Assembly: GCA_003141095.1 (NCBI GenBank) | Contig: PLKM01000015.1 | Coordinates: 22,931 to 86,930, forward strand | Length of the DNA: 64,000 nucleotides | Direction of reading: 5' to 3' | Origin: Acidimicrobiaceae bacterium | Lineage (GTDB): Bacteria; Actinomycetota; Acidimicrobiia; Acidimicrobiales; RAAP-2 | Shown here: one piece after another, positions 16,035 to 24,140 of the stretch | How the letters are laid out: every line of letters begins with the position of its first letter | Position numbering within the stretch: the stretch's first letter is position 1 | Translations under genes and position numbers: made by a program | The notes under the pieces: generated by a model | The model's database searches: none | What the model was told of the DNA's origin: nothing | Seen by the model: the letters and a program-made list of their open reading frames with translations, nothing else

Positions 16035-18188
16035 ATGACTAAGCGCTTCGACGGTTCACTCGACATGCGACGCGCGATCGACCGCCTGGCCCGGCGGCTG
16101 CCCGAACCGCTCGAAGACCTCGCGTGGATCTCCTACAACTACCTCTGGTCCTGGACCCCCGGCGGGCGCGATCTCTTCACCAGCATTGACGCACACCGAT
16201 TCATGCTGGCGGGACAGAATCCCGTGCGTTTCCTGTGGAATCAGGCCGAGCGCGATCTCTTGCGTGCCGCGACCGACGAGGACCTGCTCGAACGCCTCAG
16301 CGAGGTGGCCCAGAAGATGGACGCCGAACTGCAGCGCCCCGGTCAACGCGTACAGGCGGGTGGACCGGTGGCGTTCTTCTGTGCCGAGTTCGGCGTTCAT
16401 TCGTCGCTGCCCGTCTACTCCGGGGGACTCGGAGTGCTCGCGGGCGACATCTTGAAGGAAGTATCGGACCAAGCCCTCGACGTGGTCGGGGTCGGGCTGC
16501 TGTACCGGCGCGGCTACCTCCATCAGCGCATGAACCTGTCCGGTTGGCAACACGAGTACTGGACTGAAATCAACACCGACCAGCTGCCCGCCGTGCGCGT
16601 CAGGGGCGCCGACGGAGCACCCCTGAGGGTGACGGTACCCGTATGGGACGGAGAACTGGCCGCCCACGTCTGGCTGGTCAATGTGGGGCGAACGCCTCTC
16701 TACTTGCTCGATGCCGAACTCGCGGAAAACAACCCGCTAGAGCGCTGGGTCAGCGCGCGTCTCTACGAGGGCTCGCGAGAAATACGATTAGCGCAGTACG
16801 CGCTGCTCGGCATCGGAGGAGTACGCGCACTCGACGCGATGGGGATCGCCCCGGGGCTTTTCCACCTCAACGAAGGTCACCCCGCGCTGGCCTCACTCGA
16901 GATCGCGTCGAAGACATCGAGCGAATTGTCCGGAGATCGGCTCGGGCTGGAGAAACTTCTGGAGATCGGCCGGGACCGATTCGCCTTCACCACGCACACC
17001 CCGGTACCAGCGGGCAACGAGACGTACGAAGCCGACCAATTCTTCTCGGTCCTCGGTCGAGCGATCGATCAAATGGGCCTTTCGCGCGAAGAGGTGAGCG
17101 CGGTGAGCCGAGTGGACCCCACTTCAACGTCCGAGCCGCTGGGGTTTTCACCGCTGGCCATCCGGTGCTCGCGCTCGACCAACGCCGTGAGCAAGCGCCA
17201 TGAAGAGGTTGCGCGCGAAATGTGGCGTCCTCTCTTCCCGGGCGTGGACGTCGCTGACGTGCCTATCACCCACGTGACCAATGCCGTGCACCTGCCGACG
17301 TGGATGAGCCCGACGATGCGAGAACTACTCACCAAGTTCTTCGGGGCCGACTGGGAGCGACACGCCGACGACCCGGGTCTGTGGAGCCACGTCGACGAGA
17401 TCCCCGATGTCGACCTCTGGCGAGCGCGCTGCGATATGCGTCTCGAGTTGGTGGAACTTATCCGTCGCGACATCGGGGTCGACCGGTTGGCGCGCGGCGA
17501 GGAGATCGCCTACGCCGAAGCGGCCTTCGACGCCTTTGATCCCACGCATCTCACCGTTGGCTTCGCACGACGACTGGCCACCTACAAACGACTCGACCTG
17601 CTGTTCTATGATCCCGAGCGCCTTCGCAGGATCATTGACGAGGATAAAGGCACTCAGTTCATCGTCGCCGGTAAAGCGCACCCCCTCGATGACGAGGCGA
17701 AGAACGTGGCGCGCAACATGTTCACCCTGAAGCGTGGCCTGGACGTTCCTAACCGCCTGGTCTTCCTCGAGGACTACGACCTGCGCGTCGCGCCGCGATT
17801 GGTCGCCGGATGCGACGTGTGGCTGAACCTGCCGAGGCCGCCCCTCGAGGCGAGTGGGACCAGCGGCATGAAGGCGGCGTTGAACGGGGGGCTTAATCTC
17901 AGCGTGCTGGACGGCTGGTGGGGCGAGGGCTACAACGGGCAGAACGGTTGGGCTATTGACGGGTCGGTGGATGATGACACCGAAGCTCAGGATGAACGGG
18001 ATGCCCGAGCGCTCTATGACCTTCTGGAAAACGAAGTCAAGCCGCTGTTCTTCACTCGAGACGCCAACGGGATACCCATTGGCTGGCTGGCGCGCACGCG
18101 AGCGTCGCTGCGAAGTTTGGGTCCGAAGTTCTGCGCGAATCGCATGGTCGACGACTACGTCGAGCGCATCTACCGCTCTGGACACTGA
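16035..18188 (+). CDS. glgP: Alpha-glucan phosphorylase 2 (GT35, DUF3417 type)
   Basis: This second phosphorylase of the operon is 717 residues, about 130 shorter than the first because it lacks the C-terminal extension. It has the DUF3417 start (DLAWISYNYLWSW), FFCAEFGVHSSLPVYSGGLG, HLNEGHPAL, FTTHTPVPAGNE, THVTNAVH and RLATYKR. The PLP loop is canonical for the family, E605-A-S-G-T-S-G-M-K613, followed by LNGGLNLSVLDGWW. The two paralogues may therefore differ in activity or chain-length preference. It starts 10 bases after the GH57 gene and is followed by a hairpin, so it closes the operon. Confidence 0.92.
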   Translation: MTKRFDGSLDMRRAIDRLARRLPEPLEDLAWISYNYLWSWTPGGRDLFTSIDAHRFMLAGQNPVRFLWNQAERDLLRAATDEDLLERLSEVAQKMDAELQRPGQRVQAGGPVAFFCAEFGVHSSLPVYSGGLGVLAGDILKEVSDQALDVVGVGLLYRRGYLHQRMNLSGWQHEYWTEINTDQLPAVRVRGADGAPLRVTVPVWDGELAAHVWLVNVGRTPLYLLDAELAENNPLERWVSARLYEGSREIRLAQYALLGIGGVRALDAMGIAPGLFHLNEGHPALASLEIASKTSSELSGDRLGLEKLLEIGRDRFAFTTHTPVPAGNETYEADQFFSVLGRAIDQMGLSREEVSAVSRVDPTSTSEPLGFSPLAIRCSRSTNAVSKRHEEVAREMWRPLFPGVDVADVPITHVTNAVHLPTWMSPTMRELLTKFFGADWERHADDPGLWSHVDEIPDVDLWRARCDMRLELVELIRRDIGVDRLARGEEIAYAEAAFDAFDPTHLTVGFARRLATYKRLDLLFYDPERLRRIIDEDKGTQFIVAGKAHPLDDEAKNVARNMFTLKRGLDVPNRLVFLEDYDLRVAPRLVAGCDVWLNLPRPPLEASGTSGMKAALNGGLNLSVLDGWWGEGYNGQNGWAIDGSVDDDTEAQDERDARALYDLLENEVKPLFFTRDANGIPIGWLARTRASLRSLGPKFCANRMVDDYVERIYRSGH

Positions 18189-18198
18189 CTGACCCGCT

Positions 18199-18232
18199 CT
18201 CAAGGAAACTAAACAAGGACCGTTTCCTTGAG
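18199..18232 (+). terminator. Perfect 11-bp hairpin at the end of the glucan operon
   Basis: CTCAAGGAAAC (18199-18209) is followed after 12 bases by its exact complement GTTTCCTTGAG (18222-18232). The hairpin starts 10 bases after the stop of phosphorylase 2. There is no U-tract behind it, as is common for actinobacterial terminators. It could also act as an RNA 3'-end stabiliser. Confidence 0.6.
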
Positions 18233-18340
18233 AAGGACGAGCCTGTTCAGTTCACGGTGGCCCAGTGCCGCTTCAACTCACCCGTTCCCTTCTCGAGCCG
18301 CCTTACACTTCGATAAGACCGAGGACGACGAGGCGACGAG

Positions 18341-18856
18341 ATGAATCGCGGACTTCAAGTTGTACCTGTGCTGCTCGCGGGCTCTCTGTTGTTCGCGGCC
18401 TGCGCATCAGCTAAATCAGCGACGCCGACAACGAGCTCGGTGACTTCCACCACGACCGCTTCGTCGACCACCACGAGTGGCCGCACACAAGATCTTGTGG
18501 TCACTCCTTCGGTCCGCCAGGGTCTCCTTGACGCTGCCGCGGCGTATCATCAACTCCCCGCCTCGGACTACTTGGGCCTCGTCGCCGGCACGACGTACTA
18601 CGCGTTCGATCCATCGACGAATGACTTCTTCGCCGCGGCGGGACTCGAGCCCAGTCCGAACTCATTGCCGGCCCAAATCGGCGCGCAAGACGACGGCGGC
18701 TACAACTTGTTCGTACGTGCGGCTCGGTCCAGCACCTGGACGGTCTACGACGACGGCTTGGGCGCTGCCCAAGATTCGACCTGCCCCGTCGACCTGCCCG
18801 AATCGGTGCTCTCGGCATGGAATTGGAGTGCTCAAAGTTGCTACCCGCCGGGGTGA
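18341..18856 (+). CDS. Secreted lipoprotein of unknown function
   Basis: The 171-residue product begins with a lipoprotein signal: a basic start (MNRG), a hydrophobic core and a lipobox LFAAC, which places the acylated cysteine at position 21. A Ser/Thr-rich linker follows (about residues 24-48), then a compact domain of about 120 residues with paired cysteines near the end (STCPVDLP and AQSCYPPG). I do not recognise the domain. The start ATG sits behind GACGAGGCGACG, a weak Shine-Dalgarno. It stands alone between the glucan operon and the AIM24 gene. Confidence 0.72.
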   Translation: MNRGLQVVPVLLAGSLLFAACASAKSATPTTSSVTSTTTASSTTTSGRTQDLVVTPSVRQGLLDAAAAYHQLPASDYLGLVAGTTYYAFDPSTNDFFAAAGLEPSPNSLPAQIGAQDDGGYNLFVRAARSSTWTVYDDGLGAAQDSTCPVDLPESVLSAWNWSAQSCYPPG

Positions 18857-19012
18857 AGCCGCGGGCCACTGGGTTACAACTGACTCTTTCGAGACCAACG
18901 AATCTGCGCTGGCTGAGTCGACGGCCCGCTAGTTCAAGAACGTCAAATTGATGGCTCGTCGCTCTAGCCACACGAACATCTCCAGGGCTATTCTTCAGTC
19001 GAGAGGTGGACC

Positions 19013-19816
19013 ATGACCATTGCCTGCAAAGTGAACGGTGAGTACGCACAGAACCTGACCTGTCAACTCGACGCCGGTCAGTCGGTGTTCGCTGACGCAT
19101 CAAAATTCCGATGGAAGACATCCAACGTGGCCATCGAGACCCGTCTCTCCGTGCCGGGCGGGAACGCGAACGCCGCCGAACGACCTCAGCAGAGCGGCGG
19201 AGGTTTCTTGAAGGCGGCGATCACCACCGCGACCGAGGTGGGCAAACGGGCCCTCGCTGGTCAGAGCCTCGCCTTCCAGTGGTTCACACCAGGTGGTGGC
19301 TCGGGGCTCGTCGCATTCGCTGGTGAACTCCCTGGCCAAATTCGCGTCATTGAACTCGATGGAACAGCCGGTTGGCGAGCCGAGAGCCGCGCCTTCATCT
19401 GCGCCGAGGCGAGCGTCACCTACGACATTAGTTTTTCCGGATTCAATCTCGGCCGCCGTTCGAAGCAGGGCTATATTTTCGAGAACTTCACCGGACGCGG
19501 CACGCTCGTCCTTGGTGGCGGCGGCACGCTCGTTGAGTTGAACCCGGCCGCCTACGGAGGAAAACTCCAGGTCCACGGCGGCGCAGTCGTTGCCTTCGCT
19601 GATTCGGTCGCCTTCAACGTTGAGCGCGTCGGCGCCTTCAACGCCCAGACCGCCATGACCGCAGTCTTCGGAGGCGACGGCCTCAATCTCATCACGCTCA
19701 CCGGCGACGGACCTGTCATACTTCAGTCAACGTTGCACCGCGAGTTCGAAGCTGACGAGCACCAAGGCGAAAGCACCGCCAACCCAATGCGCCAAGGTCT
19801 GCTCGGTCGACTCTAG
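19013..19816 (+). CDS. AIM24 family protein (TIGR00266-like)
   Basis: The 267-residue protein has the beta-rich, glycine-rich architecture of the AIM24/DUF124 family: VFADASKFRWKTSNVA, a central FQWFTPGGGSGLVAF segment, QGYIFENFTGRGTLVLGGGG and DSVAFNVERVG. Bacterial members are soluble, of unclear function; the yeast namesake is mitochondrial. It is followed after 18 bases by a small helical protein, and the pair is likely cotranscribed. An AGAGGTGG stretch lies just before the ATG. Confidence 0.85.
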   Translation: MTIACKVNGEYAQNLTCQLDAGQSVFADASKFRWKTSNVAIETRLSVPGGNANAAERPQQSGGGFLKAAITTATEVGKRALAGQSLAFQWFTPGGGSGLVAFAGELPGQIRVIELDGTAGWRAESRAFICAEASVTYDISFSGFNLGRRSKQGYIFENFTGRGTLVLGGGGTLVELNPAAYGGKLQVHGGAVVAFADSVAFNVERVGAFNAQTAMTAVFGGDGLNLITLTGDGPVILQSTLHREFEADEHQGESTANPMRQGLLGRL

Positions 19817-19834
19817 AGAGAAAGAAGGACAATT

Positions 19835-20161
19835 ATGGCCCTCATGGACAAGATGAAGGCGCAGGCGGCCCAGCTCGCCCAGAAAGCGCAGGAAGCCGGC
19901 AAGGCCGGACAGTCGAAGTTGGAGGACGTTCAGGCGCGTCGTCGAGCTGACGGCCTGCTTCGTGAGTTAGGGGCCGCCGTCTTCGCGCAGCGTTCGGGCA
20001 CCGCCGCTGACGACACCGCCGCCGAGATTGAGCGACTGGTGGCCGAGTTGTCCACGTACGAAACCGAGCACGGACCGCTCGCAGCCAGCGACACGGACGA
20101 GCCAACTACGGAAGCTCCGAAGGACGCTGAAACTCCTCCCGAAGGTGGATTCACTCTCTAA
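19835..20161 (+). CDS. Small helical protein accompanying the AIM24 gene
   Basis: The product is 108 residues. The first half is rich in Ala, Gln and Lys (KAQAAQLAQKAQEAGKAG), predicted as an amphipathic helix or coiled coil. The middle has RRADGLLRELGAAVFAQRSG, a pattern I recall from conserved actinobacterial hypothetical proteins. The C-terminus is acidic and Thr/Glu/Pro-rich, probably disordered. It has a good AGAAAGAAGG-type ribosome site and sits 18 bases behind the AIM24 gene. No function can be assigned. Confidence 0.72.
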   Translation: MALMDKMKAQAAQLAQKAQEAGKAGQSKLEDVQARRRADGLLRELGAAVFAQRSGTAADDTAAEIERLVAELSTYETEHGPLAASDTDEPTTEAPKDAETPPEGGFTL

Positions 20162-20193
20162 CAAACGCGCACGCAGCGATGTAAATTGGCGCT

Positions 20194-20724
20194 ATGGCGA
20201 CAGATGACTCTTGCGAAACGTGCGGCTTTCAGTGGGACGCCGTCTCGGCGCCGGAGATCCCTCGGCGTATCAAGACCGCAACTGACTCGTTCGTCGACGT
20301 TCTTTTGAAGGCTGGACCGAGTGCGGACAAACGCTCGGCGCCGGAACGTTGGTCAATCCTCGAATACGGGTCCCACGTGCGTGACGTACTTATCTCAATA
20401 CGCGAGCGAATCATCACCGCCTCAATACTCGATGAGCCCACCGGTGCGGCGATTCATCGAGACGAGCGGGTGGCGCTGGGCTTCTACCGACTCGACGCAC
20501 CCGCTGAAGTGGCCGGTGAACTCTCGGCGATTTCGAATCTCTTTGTCCGAACCTTTGCATCACTCCCGACCGGATTCGAGTCGCGTGAGTTTTACTTCAG
20601 CCCGGTAACCCCAGCCAAGGTAACCATTCTCTGGGCTGGAGCACAGGCACTTCACGAGTGCGAGCACCACCTCGCCGACGTCGAAGAGAATTTCGAGCGG
20701 CTCTCGCCTGGTCGAGGGCGCTGA
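20194..20724 (+). CDS. DinB-family (DinB_2) putative metal-dependent enzyme
   Basis: The 176-residue protein fits the DinB/YfiT four-helix bundle, whose members use three histidines to hold a divalent metal and often act as thiol transferases. Candidate ligands are the His in YGSHVRDVL and the two in LHECEHHLADV. The N-terminus carries CETCGFQWDAV, a CxxC-G-F pattern common in the actinobacterial subgroup. It stands 32 bases behind the AIM24 pair on the same strand. The substrate is unknown. Confidence 0.8.
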   Translation: MATDDSCETCGFQWDAVSAPEIPRRIKTATDSFVDVLLKAGPSADKRSAPERWSILEYGSHVRDVLISIRERIITASILDEPTGAAIHRDERVALGFYRLDAPAEVAGELSAISNLFVRTFASLPTGFESREFYFSPVTPAKVTILWAGAQALHECEHHLADVEENFERLSPGRGR

Positions 20725-20809
20725 GCGCCGTCGTGACAACTGAGCTCGGCGAGTCCTACCAGGTGTTCTCATTGTGATGCGGTCAACGCGAGAGCCCGGA
20801 GAGGATTGG

Positions 20810-21121
20810 TCAGACGTCAGGGTCGCCGAAGAGGTGAACGTACGAGGCTTCACCCACTGAAATGTCGTACCACGAGTAGAACACCTCGCGACCTCTTCGT
20901 TGAACTGCCAGGTGCTCTGGATGCTCCGCCCACGTGCGATGACTCTCCTTGTCGGCGAATCGAACGATCGTGACTCGTTCGCCGTCGACGGCGACGTAGG
21001 ACTTCTGATCAATGAATCCTTCGATCGAGGCGGCGATTCGGCTCATCTCGGCGTCGGCGAGCTGAAACTCGCTCTCCACGCCCTCACGAAGACGACTGCG
21101 AAAAACCGTGACGATTGTCAT
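20810..21121 (-). CDS. Antibiotic biosynthesis monooxygenase (ABM) domain protein
   Basis: The product is 103 residues with a ferredoxin-like ABM fold: MTIVTVFRSRL, a helix with EFQLADAEMSRIA, the GFIDQKSYVA strand and a second half ending SYVHLFGD. Small proteins of this type include heme-degrading and quinol monooxygenases, but no diagnostic residue lets me choose. I start at the ATG at 21121; an in-frame opening 16 codons earlier adds a sequence that does not fit the fold. It is convergent with the DinB gene. Confidence 0.75.
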   Translation of the reverse strand: MTIVTVFRSRLREGVESEFQLADAEMSRIAASIEGFIDQKSYVAVDGERVTIVRFADKESHRTWAEHPEHLAVQRRGREVFYSWYDISVGEASYVHLFGDPDV

Positions 21122-21196
21122 GCACCAAAGGTATCGAAGCCACCCGGCGTTCGCGAACCCGCCACGCATCGCTCACCACGATGAGGCGGGGGCCGG

Positions 21197-22663
21197 TTAC
21201 CCTCTGGATGGCTGCTTCCATAAGGGTGCGGGCAGCGGGCTGCGGCGCTCGAGAATTGCCTCGATCCGACGGGCGGCTTCGATCATTGTCCATTCGCTGT
21301 GAGCACGACCAATGATCGCCAAACCGATTGGCAGCCCCTGAATCAGGCCGATGGGAAGGCACATAATTGGCCAACCCGCGATGGCGGACGCCGTCGTCGC
21401 GCAGCTGGCCGGTCCGGGGTGCACGCCCACGATGAGGTCACTCTTCCAACTCGGGCCGTACGCGGGGGCAATGACGACATCGACCCCTTCAAGCCCCGGC
21501 ATGAGACACGTGTCAATGGCCCACGTCAGACTCCTCTCGCGAGCGTCCGCGTAGACCGGCCCGCCGCGACCACCGGTGTGGATGGCGGTGAGGAAGTATT
21601 CGTGTCCGAAGTAGACCTGCTCGCGCTCGCGATGCTCGTCTTCGTAGACAATGACATCCGCCAGTGAGCGGACTCCGTCGCCGGGACGGTCCTCCAGGTA
21701 CGCGCCGAGATCATCGAGGAGCTCGGCGAACATGACGACTCCTTCGTCATTGCCCACTTGCTCGCTGGGTTGGGCCAGTTCGCGCCCGGGGATGTGAAGG
21801 CCGCCCTCGCGAAGCACGTCAACAACCTCATCGAAGAGTTGATCCGTTTGGGGGTGTCCAGTGCGCCAGTTCGACGCGACAACGAATGTTGGTGTCGCGA
21901 TCTCGTGGGGTGGGGCACTTTGGGCGAGCACGCCGTACAGCAGGGCGACATCGTTCACGCATCGCCCCATTGGCCCGGGGCTGTCCTGGCTCGCGCTGAT
22001 GGGCACCACGTGCGTCGTCGGCACGTTGCCCACGGTTGGTTTGAGTCCAACCACGCCGTTGATGGAGGCGGGACAGATTATCGAACCGTCGGTTTCGGTG
22101 CCCACGGCCAGAGGCGCCAGACCGGCGGCGAGCGCGGCCCCGGATCCCGACGACGATCCGCCCGCGGAACGGTCGAGAGCCCAAGGATTGGAGACAAGGC
22201 CCGCGCTCGAGGAGTAGCCACTGGTCGAGCGCGGGGAGCGAATATTCGCCCACTGGCTGAGATTCGTGCTGGCGAGAATGATCGCTCCCGCGTCTCGAAG
22301 TCGCGTCACCAAGGAAGCGTCGCGGCTCGGTCGGCCCAGAAGCGCCGTCGAACCGGCGAGGCCCGGAAGGCCCAATGCTTCGATGTTGTCCTTGATCAAA
22401 ACTGGGATACCGTGTAACGCTCCGCGAGAAATTCCCGCCCCTCGCTCGTCGTCGCGCTCCATAGCGACCACGCGGGCATCGGGGCTAATCGCGGCGATCG
22501 AATTCAGCGCGACGTCGGTTCCCGCGACGTCGATTGCGCCAATGCGCGCAAGGAACATATCGACGAGTTGGAGCGACGTGACGTCGCCCGCCTCCAAGCG
22601 TTGGGCAATCTCCTCAACGGAGAGAAACGCGAGTGGGGCGCTCGACGGATGCGGATCGTTCAT
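21197..22663 (-). CDS. Amidase-signature family hydrolase
   Basis: The 488-residue enzyme has the Ser-cisSer-Lys signature: Lys in VLIKDNIE (K91), the Ser cluster in SAGGSSSGSGAAL (about 168-176) and the nucleophile in GTETDGSIICPA (S194). It hydrolyses an amide; the substrate cannot be told from sequence. Plant and bacterial relatives with this N-terminal layout (VEEIAQRLEAGDVTS) are often called putative amidases or Glu-tRNA amidotransferase A-like, but no gatB or gatC is near, so GatA is unlikely. No signal peptide is seen. It is divergent from the diaminobutyrate genes. Confidence 0.88.
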   Translation of the reverse strand: MNDPHPSSAPLAFLSVEEIAQRLEAGDVTSLQLVDMFLARIGAIDVAGTDVALNSIAAISPDARVVAMERDDERGAGISRGALHGIPVLIKDNIEALGLPGLAGSTALLGRPSRDASLVTRLRDAGAIILASTNLSQWANIRSPRSTSGYSSSAGLVSNPWALDRSAGGSSSGSGAALAAGLAPLAVGTETDGSIICPASINGVVGLKPTVGNVPTTHVVPISASQDSPGPMGRCVNDVALLYGVLAQSAPPHEIATPTFVVASNWRTGHPQTDQLFDEVVDVLREGGLHIPGRELAQPSEQVGNDEGVVMFAELLDDLGAYLEDRPGDGVRSLADVIVYEDEHREREQVYFGHEYFLTAIHTGGRGGPVYADARERSLTWAIDTCLMPGLEGVDVVIAPAYGPSWKSDLIVGVHPGPASCATTASAIAGWPIMCLPIGLIQGLPIGLAIIGRAHSEWTMIEAARRIEAILERRSPLPAPLWKQPSRG

Positions 22664-22895
22664 GACCCAACATTAGGAGCGCACGCGCACGAACCCAGGC
22701 CGAGTCCGTCGGGGAGACGGTGTCGTCCGGCGGACCTCACCTGAGAGTTACGTCACAATCACGTTTTCGAAAGCTCCCATTGTTACGATGGGTGCTCGGG
22801 ATTTGCTTCACCCCCCGGTGGCTATACTTCAACCCTCATTAATTCCGAGCAACTCTGCCTGCAGCGAACGCTCCCCCAACTGAGAGGAATCCGCG
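22664..22895 (+). promoter_or_regulatory. Intergenic region with a candidate promoter and dyad for the diaminobutyrate genes
   Basis: In this divergent gap a TATACT box (22823-22828) lies 68 bases before the start of the transaminase and is the best -10 candidate. Upstream, CCCAT (22776-22780) and ATGGG (22788-22792) form a dyad with a 7-base spacer, near where a regulator or -35 could sit. A GAGAGGA site precedes the ATG. These are eye-read candidates without experimental or comparative support. Confidence 0.35.
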
Positions 22896-24140
22896 ATGAA
22901 CCCATTCGAGGACATTGAATCAAACGTCCGCTACTACTGCCGTCGTTGGCCAGCAGTCTTCTCCACGGCCCACGGCTCAACGATCGTTGACGAGAATGGC
23001 ACGGAGTATTTGGACTTTTTCGCGGGCGCCGGGGCCCTTTCCTACGGCCACAACAACCCCATCCTCGTGGACGTCGCGATAGAACACCTTCGAGCGGGCA
23101 AGCTGCTGCATAGTCTTGACACCTTCACTGTCGAGAAACGCCGTTTCCTCGAAGCCATGCAGCGTTACGTCCTCGAACCTCGCCGGTTGGATATGGTCAT
23201 CCAGACGGTCGGACCAACCGGCGCGACCGCGGTTGAAGCTGCCCTGCAACTCGCGCAACGCATCACGGGCCACCGGGCCGTTGTCGGCTTCGCCGGTGGT
23301 TACCACGGCATGACCTACCGCGCGGCATCGATCTCGGCTTCGATGGGCGGGCGACAGACCAGCGCGCACCTGAAGGACTTCGTGGAGCTGCCCTTCGTTG
23401 CCCACGTCACCGAATCGGACCTTGAACTTCTCGATCAAACCCTCCGTTCAACCGTCGACGGTCAGCGGATCGGCGCGGTCATCATCGAGCCAACCCAGGG
23501 CGAGGGCGGCGCTCGCCCCTTCGACCCGGCGTACCTGCGGGCTATACGCGAACGCTGCAGTGAGCTCGACATCATCGTCATTGCCGATGAAGTCCAAGCC
23601 GGCGTGGGACGAACCGGCCCGTTCTTCTCCTTCGAAGGCTCCGCCCTCGACCCCGACATCGTGTGCGTTTCGAAGTCCATCAGTGGCCTCGGACTGCCCA
23701 TGGCGCTCAACCTCGTGCGCCGCAGCCTCGACACGTGGAATCCCGGCGAATTTTCGGGTACGTTCCGAGGCAACAACTTGGCGTTCGCCACCTCGGCCAC
23801 CATGCTCGAAACCTACTGGGCCGACTCGAATCTCGAAAAGGGCACCGAGCAGCGCGGGCTCACCGTGCGAGCCGCCCTCGAAGAGATGTCGAGTCAATTC
23901 GGCCAGGGCCGATTCGTGGTTCGCGGAAATGGGCTCTTGTGCGGCCTTGACGTGGGTGACACCCAACTCGCCGCGGACATCGCCCAGGGCGCCTTCGACC
24001 GCAAGCTCATCGTCGAAACCTGCGGCGCCGGCGACACCACGGTGAAATTGCTGCCCGCGATCGTCATTGACGAGGACCAGCTCGCCGAAGGACTCACGAG
24101 ACTAGGTGACGCCGTCGCGCAGACCCGCTCGCCACGTTGA
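22896..24140 (+). CDS. EctB-like diaminobutyrate-2-oxoglutarate transaminase
   Basis: The 414-residue class-III PLP aminotransferase resembles EctB closely: ESNVRYYCRRWPAVF near the N-terminus, DFFAGAGALSYGHNNP, VGPTGATAVEAALQLA, EPTQGEGG, ADEVQAGVGRTG and the PLP lysine K260 in VSKSISGLGLP, then FSGTFRGNNLAFA. EctB/Dat makes L-2,4-diaminobutyrate from aspartate semialdehyde with glutamate as donor. No ectA or ectC is nearby. Instead the next gene, overlapping by 4 bases, is a PLP decarboxylase, as in dat-ddc pairs that make 1,3-diaminopropane. The specific substrate is inferred from family and neighbour. Confidence 0.87.
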   Translation: MNPFEDIESNVRYYCRRWPAVFSTAHGSTIVDENGTEYLDFFAGAGALSYGHNNPILVDVAIEHLRAGKLLHSLDTFTVEKRRFLEAMQRYVLEPRRLDMVIQTVGPTGATAVEAALQLAQRITGHRAVVGFAGGYHGMTYRAASISASMGGRQTSAHLKDFVELPFVAHVTESDLELLDQTLRSTVDGQRIGAVIIEPTQGEGGARPFDPAYLRAIRERCSELDIIVIADEVQAGVGRTGPFFSFEGSALDPDIVCVSKSISGLGLPMALNLVRRSLDTWNPGEFSGTFRGNNLAFATSATMLETYWADSNLEKGTEQRGLTVRAALEEMSSQFGQGRFVVRGNGLLCGLDVGDTQLAADIAQGAFDRKLIVETCGAGDTTVKLLPAIVIDEDQLAEGLTRLGDAVAQTRSPR

